A stretch of DNA of 64,000 nt from Trema orientale (Eukaryota; Streptophyta; Magnoliopsida; Rosales; Cannabaceae). The position numbers and the translations under genes were made by a program. The notes beneath the pieces were generated by a model. That model was not told the DNA's origin. It did not search any database and was given only the letters and a program-made list of their open reading frames with translations. The stretch is taken from the NCBI GenBank assembly GCA_002914845.1, contig JXTC01000027.1:1109873-1173872 (forward strand). The letters are read 5' to 3'. Shown piece after piece: positions 1 to 12,200 of the stretch. Within the stretch, counting starts at the first letter, position 1. Each line of letters starts with the position of its first letter.

Positions 1-1010
1 TTAAATTCATAAAATCCATGAAAATCGATAATTTCAAGAAATAGGTCATAATGCATAATTCAAAACAAAATAGATAGAAAACTCGGTAATTGAACCCCTA
101 CCTCACCAGAATAGCTAGACTAAGCTATCGGGTCCTCAAGGTATCGTTGACGATCGCCCGGAGGGTCGGGAACCAATTCCGAGCCCTCGATCGTCCTCTT
201 GCGAAAGGTCGACTTATCACCGGAACTTCAATTCCACGAACGGACCTCTTCGTTGGATTCCTAGCACCCAAAATAGCTAAGTTAGGCATATAACTTGCCA
301 AATTCGGGTCCGGGTCCACACCGGACCGGTGGCACGCAAATCGAGACAAAATCTCGACCGTCCGATCGCGATTTTTGGGTCGATCACCAAACTACACAAT
401 ATATATATCAAACTTCTCCATTTTCCGAGTACATTCCAAATATGAGGTCAAAAACGCAATCTAACGGCCGGACTGTCAAATTTAAATATAAAACTAAAAA
501 TAACTCAAAAATAACAAAAATGGAAAATTTTGATCCGGACAGTATGAGATCGAGATATATATACCATGTCGAAGATCGTGAGGAGAAGAGTCCAACGGGA
601 CCGGTCTCACGGCGAATGGACGCCGGAATCTTCGCCGGCGGCCAAAAATCCGGTTTGGGCTCCTTAGCGTTTTCTGGCGATTGCGGCCGCTGCAGGTGAC
701 GTCGGCGGCGGGGGAGGGCTGGCGGACGATCGGCTCGGCCTGGCGGAGCTTCGCCGGCGTCTGGTGGGGCTGGACGGTGGCCGGACGGTGAGCTGCGGCG
801 GTGGGCACTCCTCGGCCGAGAAGAAGAAGAAGAAGAAGAGAAAAGAAAAGAAAAAAGAAGGAAAGAAGAAGAAAAAGAAAAGAAAGAATCGGGGCGGGGC
901 ACGTGGGGAGAGAGAGAAGGAAAAAAAAATTCTTTTTTTTTGAAAAATTTGATCAAAATGACCTTTTTGCCCTTTTAAAATCTGAGTTATTATAGGAATT
1001 ATTTCAAATA
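1..1010 (+). repeat. Fragment of a TGTCACG-type LTR (probable Ty3/gypsy), copy A1
   Basis: The stretch from about 60 to 330 matches 4380-4640 in order (a 'cc-tcatcag-atagct' block, then 'caccggagct', then 'aaaatagctaa'), so both are copies of one dispersed repeat. It continues into a GC-rich part (560-790), a purine tract and a 'gaccaaaatgaccttttt' type segment, the usual order of the 3' half of this LTR class. The copy is cut by the window edge on the left and has no recognisable terminus on the right. The short ORFs in the GC-rich part are low-complexity and not credible. Assignment to gypsy is from general resemblance to such LTRs. Confidence 0.5.
819..889 (+). repeat. GAA-rich polypurine tract
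   Basis: Almost uninterrupted GAA/AAAG purines on the + strand. It lies inside the LTR fragment and accounts for the Arg/Lys/Glu-rich and Ser/Phe-rich translations on either strand. Confidence 0.8.
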
Positions 1011-2546
1011 ATGTATTAAATAAACAAAAGTAAATATATTCCAAATGAGTTAATAAACTAAGTACTTCTATAATCTCAAGTGAGGTAGAAACTATGTTAA
1101 TATTTGATTTTAAATAAGGTTTTAATCTTTTCAATCATATGTTTGACACTAAGAAGGTGAAATCCTAACTGAAAATAAATGAGATTAAGATTTTAATTAA
1201 GTTTAGGGTATAATACGTAACTTACTTGGACACTTAAAGTAATGAATTTTACTAATTATTTTTTATCAAACCATAGAATGAGTGTAAGCTTAGTTGATTT
1301 TCTGAAGTTAATACTTGGAACTGATTTTCTGAAGTTAATACTTGGAACTATATTTGGTATATAGTAAAAGCTGGATACCAAGAGCTCTAAAAGATAAAAG
1401 GAGTACCTGTATAGAATATCAAGCACCGTAAATATAGTTGTTTCTCTATAACATTTCAGTATTGATTATTGTCACTGTTTAGTTGTGTTAATGGTTATGT
1501 CATGATATATATAGACACTTTTGCATAATTTCATAAGCATACACATAGAATATTGCCCTTAAAAACCTGTAGAAAGCAATGCCGAGGTACTGAATAGCAA
1601 TTATGCGAAGAATATGATGCTGAAGTTACTGGATCATTATTATAAATAAATTCGACGCTAAAGTTATTGGATTGTTAATGTAGTTAGAGTATAATGCCAA
1701 AGGTAATAGGTCGTAAAACTATAGGCGATGCGTCTAAATAGGATTGCTAGATTGATAAGTATTGATGTAGTCTCAAGTAGTCCTACTATGAGTTGGGATG
1801 GCAATTTGTGTGTCTTATTTATATGTTGCTTTTTACTGAATTACTGTATTTTGTGAATTTTTCTTCATACTATAGACTTCTGTATAGTATAATTGATTGG
1901 CTGAGGACTAAGCCCATTTTGAGATCTTTGTATCGGGTTAGTTGTTAAGTCTTGATTATTGATTTATCTCTTGGTTATTTTAGCGATTAATTTATGTGGT
2001 TATGTTTGTTTACTACCTTTCTAAGCTTAGTAATTTATCTAGTACTGTTGTATTATAAGGAAAGGGAAATAAAAGGTAAACTAGTAAGCTGACTAAGTTG
2101 TAGCTGTGCAATGTACATATGGCCACACTGCGTGGGATTTTCTAGAATAAATATTTTAGTTATAAATATGACTCAAATTTTATGTGTTTTATAAATGGTT
2201 TGCTAATATAAATATTTAAACTGTGATATTTTATATGTAAAGTAAAGTTTTTGAAAAATCATAATTTTGTATCCTTATAAGTAGAGTCTCTTTCCACTAT
2301 TTTTATCTTAAAATTTGGGTTTTTAGGTAGTGGCGACAAAGAGGGACGATGGGTATGGCCAGAGAAAAATGTGAGCGAGACGGGAGTGGAGAGAGAAGAA
2401 AGAAAATTATGTCGAAGAATAATATTAGAAAAGAATACGATATAGAAAGTAATAATTCAATTATAAATATTAATTTAAATTATAATTTTAGAAATAGGGT
2501 GAAGAGAGTAGAGAAAGGGATGGCAATGGACTCATCCTATCTCTCT
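1011..2546. other. AT-rich intergenic DNA, no gene seen
   Basis: No ORF with protein-like composition and no terminal repeats recognised. It may be degraded LTR-element sequence ('taggtagtggcgacaaag' near 2330), but I cannot support an assignment. It contains the short tandem duplication at 1295-1348. Confidence 0.5.
1295..1348. repeat. 27-bp perfect tandem duplication
   Basis: The unit beginning tgattttctgaagtt occurs twice head to tail (1295-1321 and 1322-1348) with no mismatch, so the duplication is recent. Confidence 0.85.
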
Positions 2547-2549
2547 CTA

Positions 2550-2584
<35 letters not shown>
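2547..2584. repeat. Compound (TG)n(TA)n microsatellite
   Basis: About eight TG units run directly into about nine TA units. Confidence 0.9.
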
Positions 2585-3332
2585 TTATATGGTATTTGAA
2601 AAGCTCTATAGTAGGACAAAAATATCAAAATTATATGCCAAATATAATGAAAACAAGCTACTTTAACTAAATGTCAAATATAATCTTAAAAAAAGGTACT
2701 TAAATCGCACTTGTTTGAATTACATACTAACACAAGTGTAAGATTCATAACTAAACATATTAGGAACAACTTACCTTTATTAGTATACTTAAGTACCACA
2801 TGTCCTCTTTAACATTGCTCAATTATTAATTAGTAAACATGTTATATTACCTTCCAATGAGAAAGCTCTTACTTACCTTTTGAATTTGATACATATATAT
2901 TAATAGATAATATTTTAAAAAAGGAGAAAAAAAAACTCCACTGTTGTTTTCTAGGGGAAAAAAAACTGTATCTTTTCATTTGTATCAAATAAAACTTTCA
3001 AATTTGTATTTATCTACTAACTGTACTGGCTCCACAACTATAGTCAAGTTTGAGTTTATAGAAATAATTTTTCAATCTTTACACTCGAATAAAATGAATC
3101 ACAAAAATAATTATTAAAACTTAAAAGAGTATAAATTATTGAAAACAATTGAAATGAAAAACAAATCCAAAAGCTAAAAAAAAAAGAAGCAGTTGCATAG
3201 TCTTATTTCTCAAATTGATGGAGAATTAATAAAAGCCAACATAGTATTCGATAGAGGTGGAGTAGTGCGGCCAAGGTAGAGATACCAGTTCATTTTTGCT
3301 TTTAATATTTTATTAGTATAAAAGATAAAAAT
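2585..3332. other. Intergenic DNA shared with distal RLP upstream regions
   Basis: 'gtatttgaaaagct' followed by 'aggacaaaaa' recurs near 56500, and a related stretch lies near 32785. 'atgttatattaccttccaatg' near 2840 recurs near 31830. These look like the far-upstream parts of duplicated RLP blocks. No gene seen. Confidence 0.45.
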
Positions 3333-5820
3333 GTCACGACCTAAACACCAAACTAGTGATAGAATGAGAATTTGACTTAAATTTGAAATTCCTAGTTATT
3401 TTATAAAAATGTCAAAGAACAATTCAATATTTTATTTTATAAAAGTGAATCTCCAACAGGTGAATCACAATCTATAGTTATGCATATACTACTAGTATAG
3501 ACTGAAAGATAAATACTCATGAAAATCCATAACATATTTTAAGTCATGCATAATCATCATTATCATCAAGTATTGAAATGGAAAAAAAAGTTTTATAGAT
3601 GAAAATTTATTAGAAAATATTTATCTTTATTTCATGTTAATCAAGTTCTATTATTTACGAAATAACTAAGTTTAATCTTATAGTATTACCAAGATAAGTG
3701 GCACAACTAATCTCCAGCCTAAACTACTGTTGAGTCCGAGAACCTTGAGCACTATTTGAGAGGGGAAAGGGTAGATTAAGCATGAAAATACCCAGTAGGA
3801 ATTCAATTACTCTTTTAGAAAAATCGTTTTATATTTTTGGAAAATCTTGTATGGTTAGTTGTTCATAAAAGGAGTGTATAAATCATATATATATATATAA
3901 ATCTATAATATAAACTATATGTGTATATGTATATATACACACACATAAATCATATATCAAAATCATATAGTACATGATATAAATCACTCAGACTCATGAG
4001 CTCTCATCCTTCATCACGAACCAGAGTAATCCTTACTCTATATGAAAAGATACTCTGATCTAAGCTAAATAATTATGTATCTTAAAAGGGTTTACAGTCT
4101 TTTACCGAAGGTAGGATCATAGCCACCTAATAAGGTCCCCATGCAGGTTTACAGATTTACATCGACGGTGGGGTCATAGCCACCTATACTCTTTCGTGAT
4201 GCTAAACTAGTACTCATGTGTGATCCTATAACACATGTAACATAAATTAGTCTAAAAATCTTCATGCAGTCATTTTTATTCTAAAACACTACAATTTTAA
4301 AAAATAATCAATAAAATCAATAAATAATATTCAATTCACGAAATTCCAATAATACGTAGATATTCCCAACAAAATTTAATTTTTTGATAAAAAATTGGTA
4401 ATCGATCCCTTATTTCATCAGGATAGCTCGATCTAGCTATCTTATGCATATGGTACCCTCAAATGCACAGATAAACACCTAGTGGACAATCAGCACACTC
4501 TGCTCCTTTATCTTGAAAAAGTGAATTATTCACCGGAGCTCTAAATGCTAGAGCGAACGTCATCGATGGTCCTGAAATGCCTAAGATAGCTAAAATAACT
4601 ATATGAAATGCTTAATTCCAATCCCAGGTCAAAGTCCACTCCGACACGTAAAATAAGAAAAGTTAACCCTAGTATGCCGATTTCCCAAAACCTGAAAATC
4701 TACAATAACCTAATCTTAAGCCAAGATTCTCAAAATTATTTCTGATTTTCACAATTGCCACCTTTTCTCAACTTTAAAAACTCTTCCTAAGGCCCATTTT
4801 TCACAAATACCACATTCTTTTAGTAAAATAGCAAATTAGAGGGTCTACTTACAAATATACCACTTTCCGAATCTGAATTATAAAATCACCAACTTTTTAA
4901 TCTGAAAAATGACACAAACACAAGCTCTGACCATAAATATGCCAATCCTTCATCTAGAAATTTTTTTCTCATACATAATTCATACTAATTTTTCTAGAAC
5001 GTTATCTCCTTAGAAAAATTACGAGAATACTAATAACTACATTAAAAAATGCCAACAACCTAATCCCGTTTACAAAAATACATTAACTATAAGGTACATT
5101 TTTTAACCCATGTTGAAATTGGGCAAATGAGGTATAAAATCAAAGAGCTCGACCAGACAAATCAGCACATCCCGTGGATATTGTTGTCCAGTGACCGGAG
5201 TCAACTTAGTCATTAGAATGTGAAAGAGGCATCTTGGAAAGAAACGGTGATTACATCGTCACTAAAGGCATACCCTCGAAACTTGCACCATCATGAGCTT
5301 AATTGAAGCGTCCCAAAAGACTATGAGGGTAGAGGTGGAGTTAGTATAGTATCTAGCAACCAGTTTCTAGGCTCGGCTATGAGCTACGTTAAAAGGGTAA
5401 AAAGAGAAGAAGAAAAAGAATAAGGGATAAGGCTTATCCAAACATGCAAAGTGTCACCCTTTTATAAGGGGGTTCAGATTTTCCATTTTCTTAAAGACCC
5501 CTCAATAATTGCTTCGATCCCCCTGATTTACAAAAAAAAAAAAAATTGCAAAAGAGAGCCTCCACCGAATAACTTTGAGTTAATTGCTTTGGTATCTCTT
5601 GTAAATTTTTCAAAATTGTGTAGAGGTGTTTTCACAATCTTAAATGGCTCAATCTCAAATTTTCTTGTAAAAATACTTCCCAAAATTATACTATGGCCCA
5701 ATTTTGACAAAATTATTACATTAAGTCCGAAATTTCAGATAAAAGGACTAAAATACTCAAACTTCAATTTTGATCCTTGCGATTTAATAGAAACATAAAC
5801 GAAGGCTTTATTTTATATAA
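3333..5820 (+). repeat. TGTCACG-type LTR (probable Ty3/gypsy), copy A2
   Basis: Begins with tgtcacgacctaaac, a typical start of this LTR class. Inside are two diverged copies of a 'ggtttacag...catagccacct' subrepeat (about 4090-4185), then the block shared with copy A1 (4380-4640), and an AGAAGAAAAAG tract near 5405. No matching CA terminus, primer binding site or coding region is visible, so it is an old, probably solo or truncated copy. The right boundary is approximate. Confidence 0.5.
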
Positions 5821-6325
5821 AGAAAATGCATGGATTTGTTTGCTTTTATTTTGTTTTGTTTTTTTTTTTTTTTCTTTTTAACCAAAAATCCAAAACGTAG
5901 TGAGTAATGTTTCGTGTTATTTTTCCCTATTTATTTAATCGTTACATTTTGTCAGGTAGAAATTAAAAGATAATTAAGCTTTTTTTTTTTGTTTACTATA
6001 AACAGAAGGAGAAGACAATTATCAAAAATATCATAGACATATTCCAATCAGTTTGGAACCCACAAAGCAAGACAATTCCGTGCTTCCAACCTCAATTTTT
6101 CGTTAAAAATATAATGACTTCTTACAAACTAGAGGCAAAGCTGAAAACAAGGCAAAATTACTCTAGAAGACTATGACAAAGTTAAAGTTATGACGAAACA
6201 ATCCTATTGATTTCTTTCCTAAACAATGCTCCGTTGAAAGAAGGAAACAGAAATTAATACGTGACCATTTATTTTATATCAAGAAGACAAGAAGCATAAA
6301 CAAGTAAGAAGTACCAATCGTAGAA
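5821..6325. other. AT-rich spacer, no gene
   Basis: Contains poly-T runs near 5862 and 5980 but no credible ORF. It ends in the left target-site duplication of the SINE (6310-6325). Confidence 0.5.
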
Positions 6326-6434
6326 CCCATGAGCAATAGCTCGTGTGGCCAAAACTCTTCTAGGAGAGCATGAGGTATGGGGTTCAAAATCTCCCCTCTC
6401 TAAATTGTAACCGTCGATTAAACCAAAAAAAAAA
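6326..6434 (+). mobile_element. tRNA-derived SINE with 16-bp target-site duplication
   Basis: Flanked by agtaccaatcgtagaa (6310-6325) and agtactaatcgtagaa (6435-6450), a 16-bp direct repeat with one mismatch. The insert has an A-box-like tagctcgtgtgg (about 6337-6348) and a B-box-like ggttcaaaatctc (6381-6393) and ends in an A-rich tail. These are the RNA polymerase III promoter parts and insertion footprint expected of a tRNA-related SINE. Confidence 0.75.
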
Positions 6435-6450
6435 AGTACTAATCGTAGAA

Positions 6451-7653
6451 TAATATTCACATCTTATACACGGACTCACATTTTGAACCTTACGAGGATT
6501 GACGTAAAATTACGCATGTAGCTAAAAGTCAGTCGATCCACCCATATATTTAGCGCTTGTATGGATTCATTTCTATTTTTTGTTTTTTGTTTTTTTATAT
6601 AAACTGAAAATGGAAGCAAAAATTTGTTTTGGTTTCAATTTTTAATAGCAAAAAACATGCTTGACAAAGTTCTATTTCACTACTTCTTTTTAAACAAAAA
6701 AGTAAAATATTAAGAAAGAAAGTCATACAGGCTGTACTATTTACAGACATATGTATAAATTTATGTGTCATTTTATAAAATTTGTTTTAACAAACAAAGG
6801 TATTAGAGATTTTTTTACTACCTCTTTTTTGAAAATTTTGGTAATGATTTTTAAAATTGAAAAACAAAAACAAGGTTGCCAAGCAGCTCTCAAAAGAAAA
6901 GAGAAAAAATGAAAAGTCCAATTTTTTTTTTTAATTTAAAAAACAAAAAATAGAGAGCAGAAGTAAATTCAAAGTTCTTATTAATCAACAAATAAGGGAC
7001 CTTAAACATCAATTTCTGAACGTTGGGTTTATGGCTTGGCTTTAAGTCCTCTAAAGATCTACTTCACCATGCATGTTTTCTCCCTATAAGCAAATTATTT
7101 AAGCAAGTTTGTAGTTACATTAATTAAATTGTTTAAAGGATTTTACTTCAAAATTATATGTTGATCAAGGCATACACTGTGACATATTTATAAGTCATTT
7201 GTAATAATTTTTCGTTAAGACATTGAGAATTAATTAAGACGTCATAAATAATTTTGTAGGTGAATGATCGAAGCGAGTTATCTTAATTTATTGAATTATA
7301 TAGTAAAGCAAGTTACCTTAATTTATTGAATTATATAGTAAACCTATGTACATATTCAATGCCAGTTGCACACAGATCACTAATATATATAACTTGCTTC
7401 GATCATAAATCTACAAACTTAATATAAAGGATCGAAAAGACCTGCAACCGGACAAGAGAATAATATAACCAAGTGTTACTACTTTGAATTTATTTCTTGA
7501 AACCAAAACAATGCGTTGTGTGTTGCAATTTAGCTCTCTTTGTTCACCGGCAAAGAGTGGGGAAGAAAATCGTTCTTATCTTTTTCTATTTTTGGAGTAC
7601 AGTGCTAAATAAACTTCAAATAATAGGATTATTTATGGCATGAAAGTTCCTGA
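6451..7653. other. Distal 5' flank of RLP1, shared with the other RLP loci
   Basis: From about 6960 ('aacatcaatttctgaacgttgg') through 7265 ('aaaattatatgttgatcaagg', 'taagacattgagaat') the sequence is paralogous to 20470-20820, 34430-34650 and 56640-56870. No ORF of note. It contains the 35-bp duplication at 7273-7342. Confidence 0.6.
7273..7342. repeat. 35-bp tandem duplication
   Basis: The unit ending 'ttattgaattatatagtaaa' occurs twice (7273-7307 and 7308-7342) with two mismatches. Confidence 0.8.
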
Positions 7654-8199
7654 GGCTATGTTTGGTACGGTGTATTATATTGTAGTGTGATGTATTATAT
7701 TGAATTATATTACTCTATTATAGTATTATATTTGGTTTTGCATTTGTATTAAGATGCTGTATTAAAAAGTTAATTTTGAAAAACACTATTTTTAAAATTT
7801 TACATAGAAAAATATCATTTTCAAAAATATTTACGAACATAACACTTGTAAAATTACCACTTCTAGACACAAATTTAGAAAAATACCATTTTTAAAAATT
7901 TATTTAGAAAAATAGCTCTTTTGACAGCGATAAAGTGATGTAAGGGAGAAAATGATGGGAGAGAAATTAAGAACATAAAAGAGGAGAGTGAGTATTGTAC
8001 AATACTACGTTAAAATTAAAATTATGTAATACAGTATAATACAAAATTTTTATTCTGTATTAGATTATAGATAAATACTCTCCGCATTGTATTAAAATTA
8101 AACATCGTATAAATAATATAATAAAAAAACATAACTAAACATAATATTATGTTTAATTATTACAATATAGAGTCTTTATATAGCATACCAAACATGACC
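7654..8199. mobile_element. MITE with TGA target-site duplication
   Basis: Left end ggctatgtttggtacgg pairs with the right end, whose complement reads ggtcatgtttggtatgc. The element is flanked on both sides by TGA (7651-7653 and 8200-8202). It is 546 bp, AT-rich and non-coding. A 3-bp duplication suggests a PIF/Harbinger-like group, but the class is inferred. Confidence 0.65.
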
Positions 8200-9235
8200 T
8201 GAATTTATCGTTTGATAGCCAAATTCAAAAAATTACTAAATTACAATCAAATATGATAACGTGCATATGTCAGTCGAATTGATGGCTGAAAGGAACGGTA
8301 ATTTCTAACGAAATTTATGTTGAGAAGTAAAAGAGGAACGATTTTGCTACTTAAGTGGCATTTGAATAAGAAGTTAAGAGAGGGAATAAGAAGTTAAGAG
8401 AGGGTAGTTTTATACCAAAAGTTAGGTGTTCATATATATAGATATGAATATAGCTAGTCAAATCACAGGCTACGTGCCGTGTTGATCTTTTTGGTGTTTT
8501 CGGTCTGCTTGTTTTCATTATTTTCAAAGTGAATATAGCTAGATGACAACATATTGTTGTCGTTATAGAAATTAGGATTCGAGATGCTATTTTGGATATT
8601 ATTGAAATTACACGTTGCAAAAGTTGAGTTGGGTCTTTTTTTTATTTAATAAACGTCGTTTATTATAAATTTAAAGAAAAATAACACACATATTATCAAG
8701 ACTTAAATTTTTGATCTTTCTAAATACACACAATCTTAAAATTTTGAATAATACTAAAAGACACTAGTGGTGTCTAGAACCACAATGATGTGTCAGTCTG
8801 TCATTAACTAATTATAATTGTAATTCAGGTGGAGCCAGGTTGAACCTAAATTATTAATTAAATCATCTAGTGACAAACATATATATCATTATGGTGTTAA
8901 ATACTATATCTTATAAAATCTTGTACCGAGGTAGTCCCGATTCACTAAGTTTGGGTTTTAATTTGTTGTCATTTTCTCCTTGGGAACATATATGAATAAG
9001 TCTTCGTTTTCACACCATGGTCAATTATATAGCGTAGTTTTTGACCAAGACTCCAGTAAATTGGGAAAGTTCTTCCATTATTCGATTCCAGTTTCTACTT
9101 TCCTTCAGACTCAAAATCCTATTTTTAATAAAGAAAAAGTTTCCTTTTTCTTCTTCTTTTTAGACAAACCACATGTTGGCCATTCCAAAGTTTCACTTTG
9201 ATCAAAGTGTACTCTTTCCTTTTGAGCATATTATT
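8200..9235 (+). promoter_or_regulatory. Proximal 5' flank of RLP1
   Basis: 8460-8640 ('ttttggtgtttt', 'tgaatatagctagatgac', 'gagatgc-attttg') and 8960-9110 ('ttgttgtcattttctcctt', 'ttccagtttctactttc') match the ghost locus at 21760-22040 in order. It probably holds promoter and leader. A 20-bp unit (gaataagaagttaagagagg) is tandemly doubled at 8364-8403. An upstream in-frame ATG at 9173 is judged not to be the start (see RLP1). Confidence 0.55.
9041..9046 (+). promoter_or_regulatory. W-box (TTGACC) upstream of RLP1
   Basis: TTGACC lies in a conserved context (TTTGACCAA or TTGACCAAG) that also appears before RLP3 (57041-57046) and in the ghost locus (21974-21979). TTGAC is the core bound by WRKY transcription factors of plant defence. 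Function here is inferred. Confidence 0.4.
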
Positions 9236-12200
9236 ATGAGCATCATGGTTGTAGTGGGGCTTCTGTTCTTGCTTGCCACCGCTCATTCGCTGAGCGAAGT
9301 TAATGGTGGGAATCATCATGCGCAATACTGCATAAAGAAGAAGGTAGAAGCACTCCTCAGCTTTAAAGGACATGTAGATCTCGGTAACACTACCGAGCTG
9401 AGCGAGGGTTTTGGCCTGAATCATAAAGCGCGCTGCATAGAGAAAGAGAAAGAGGCTCTCCTCAGCTTTAAGCGAGTGGTAGATCCTGGTAACATTCTAT
9501 CCTCTTGGACAAATGGCACCAACCAAAACTGTTGTAATTGGAGAGGCGTCACTTGTGACAACCAAACCAATCACGTCATTAAGCTTGATTTCAGTGATGT
9601 TTATGATCATGATAACATAACTGATGCTCATGACTGGGCAATTATCGGTGGCGAGATTGGCTCTTCTTTGGTCGAACTGCGGTATTTGAAGTATTTGGAC
9701 CTGAGTGGGCATGGCTTTGGTCGGATTCCAAAGTTCATTGGTTCGCTCAAAGAGCTTATGTATCTCAGCCTTGCATGGAATCCCATCAGTGGAACTATCC
9801 CTCCGGAGCTTGGAAATCTCACCAAACTGCAGTTTCTTGATCTTGCAAGCGATTCTGATCATGATCAAATGATTGTTGACAATCTTGAATGGCTCTCTCG
9901 TCTCACTTCTTTGAGGACCTTTCGACTGATGCGCACGAAGTTTACTAGAGCCGGGCTTCAGTCTTTCAGATTGCCTCCTTTCTTATCAAGCTTGGAAGTA
10001 TCAAATTGTCGACTTCCTGAGGTAGATACTTCATCTCTTTCCTACACGAATTCATCGAATTTTCTCAGAACTCTTATTCTCCGAAATAACTCAATACACC
10101 CCACAGCAATTACTTGGTTCCTAGATTCTAGCACTAACCTTGTTGAACTTAGCCTCACAAATAACACCATAAACGGTTCCTTTCCTAATTCCTTTGGCCA
10201 GAAAAATTCTCTTAAAATCGTTGACTTGTCAGGTAATGAAGTTGGAAATGGAGTCTTAAAACCCTTGGGAAACCTTACAGATCTGAAAGTCTTGGATTTG
10301 TCTTCCAACAATCTTGGTGGAGCCTTACATGATTTTTTGGAAAACCTGGATGGTTCCACCAAGAATTCTTTAGAGATTTTAAACTTGTATTCCAACCAAC
10401 TTGGTGGATTCATTCTTGATGATGAGAAAACCTTCCCATCTTTGAGGGAGCTAATTCTTGACCATAATCAGTTGGAAGGTCCTTTCCCAAACCGTTTAAG
10501 TCGATTTCCCAATCTTCGTATTTTATATTTAGACGACAACCAACTCACAGGACCCTTGCCTGATCTTTCATCAATGGCGAGCTTGACATCCTTTACTGCA
10601 CGTAATAATAAGTTCAATAGTACTACAATTGAGAGCATTGGCGAGCTTTATCATCTTGAGACTTTAGATGTCTCTTTAAACTCTCTCACTGGGGTCATCT
10701 CTGAAGTCAACTTACAGAGTTCCAAATTGAAGGAACTTGATTTTTCCTTGAACCCTGTAGCATTGAAGTTCGACACCAGTTGGGTCCCCTCCTTTCAATT
10801 GAAATTCATTAACTTGTCTTATTGTAAATTAGGTCCACAATTTCCTAGTTGGCTCCAAACACAATCAAATCTCCACCATTTAGATATTTCCAATGCTGGT
10901 ATTGCTGGTCTTGTTCCCACTTGGTTCGGTAATATAACATCCAAATTGAGTTGTTTATACATGTCCTCCAACCTTCTTAATGGCACTTTGCCAAATTTTA
11001 TAATGAAAGGAGATTTTAGGCAAGTTAACTTGAGTTTCAACCAATTTCATGGTTCCATCCCACCTTCTCTGTCCAATTCACATAATTTGTATCTCTCCAA
11101 CAACAAGTTCACCGATATTAGGTCCTTTCTATGCAAAGCGAATGACCGGTCGTTGCGGATTCTTGACCTTTATAATAACCAATTATCCGGAAGCCTTCCT
11201 GATTGCTGGGAGAATTTTCAGTTTCTGTTTGTTCTAAATTTAGGAAACAATACCTTATCTGGAGAGATTCCAAGCTCTATTGGTTTGAGATACATTCAAA
11301 CTCTACAGCTAAGGCAAAATAACTTCTCAGGAAACTTGCCTTCCTCATTGAAGAATTGCACTGAGGTAAAAGTTCTAGATTTTGGGAAAAATAGTTTGAA
11401 AGGAACGATACCATCATGGATTGGAGAAAGATTAACATCATTGGTTTTTCTTAGTCTCAAGTCAAATAAATTTTATGGAAGTATACCATTGAGTCTCTGC
11501 CATCTTACTGAAATACAAATATTAGATCTCTCCTCAAATGATTTATCCGGAGCGATTCCTCGGTGCATTAAGAATTTCACTTCAATGGTTCAGAAGGATT
11601 ATGGAACGGCCACTATTTCTGTAGTACTCTATCCTTATCACTACTTCGGCATTTGCTATGTTGATAAGTACAGAAATATTGCATCTATCACGTGGAAAGG
11701 AGTAGAGTACGAATACAATAAGATTCTAGGATTACTAAGAATTATCGATCTATCAAGTAACAAATTGACTGGAGAGATTCCTGTTGAAGTGACTCATCTT
11801 GTACAATTGGCTCAGCTAAACCTATCAAGGAACGACTTGAGTGGAGCCATTCCTAAGAAGATCGGAAACTTGACTAAGATAGAAGTTTTAGACTTGTCCC
11901 ATAATACTCTTTCGGGTGAAATTCCCTTAAGCTTGGCTCAAGTATCTTCTCTGAATTATTTGGACTTGTCGCATAATCGATTGTCAGGAAGAATTCCTAC
12001 AAGCACTCAATTGCAAAGCTTCAATGCTTCTGCATATACTGAGAACCTTGGACTCTGTGGACCTCCTCTAACAGGTTCATGTCCTGGAGATGAGGCATTG
12101 CTCGATCGTTCAGATGAAACTTGTGACGATGGATGTTATGATGATGAAGAAGGTGGAGAATGGTTTGACGTGTCATGCTTTTATGCTGGCATTGCAGTTG

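Noticed and set aside
408..995. ORFs rich in Phe/Ser or Arg/Lys
   Set aside because: They derive from the GAA polypurine tract and GC-rich LTR sequence; no domain or start context.
2349..2666. 105-residue ORF across a (TG)n(TA)n tract
   Set aside because: Runs through a microsatellite and low-complexity purine sequence.
9173..9235. Upstream in-frame ATG extension of RLP1
   Set aside because: It would place 21 non-signal residues before the hydrophobic signal peptide, and it is not conserved in RLP2 or RLP3.
10042..10413. Long antisense ORFs inside the RLP genes (also 37755-38111, 57838-58125)
   Set aside because: They recur at the same place in all paralogues because LRR codon bias leaves the reverse frame open; no independent features.
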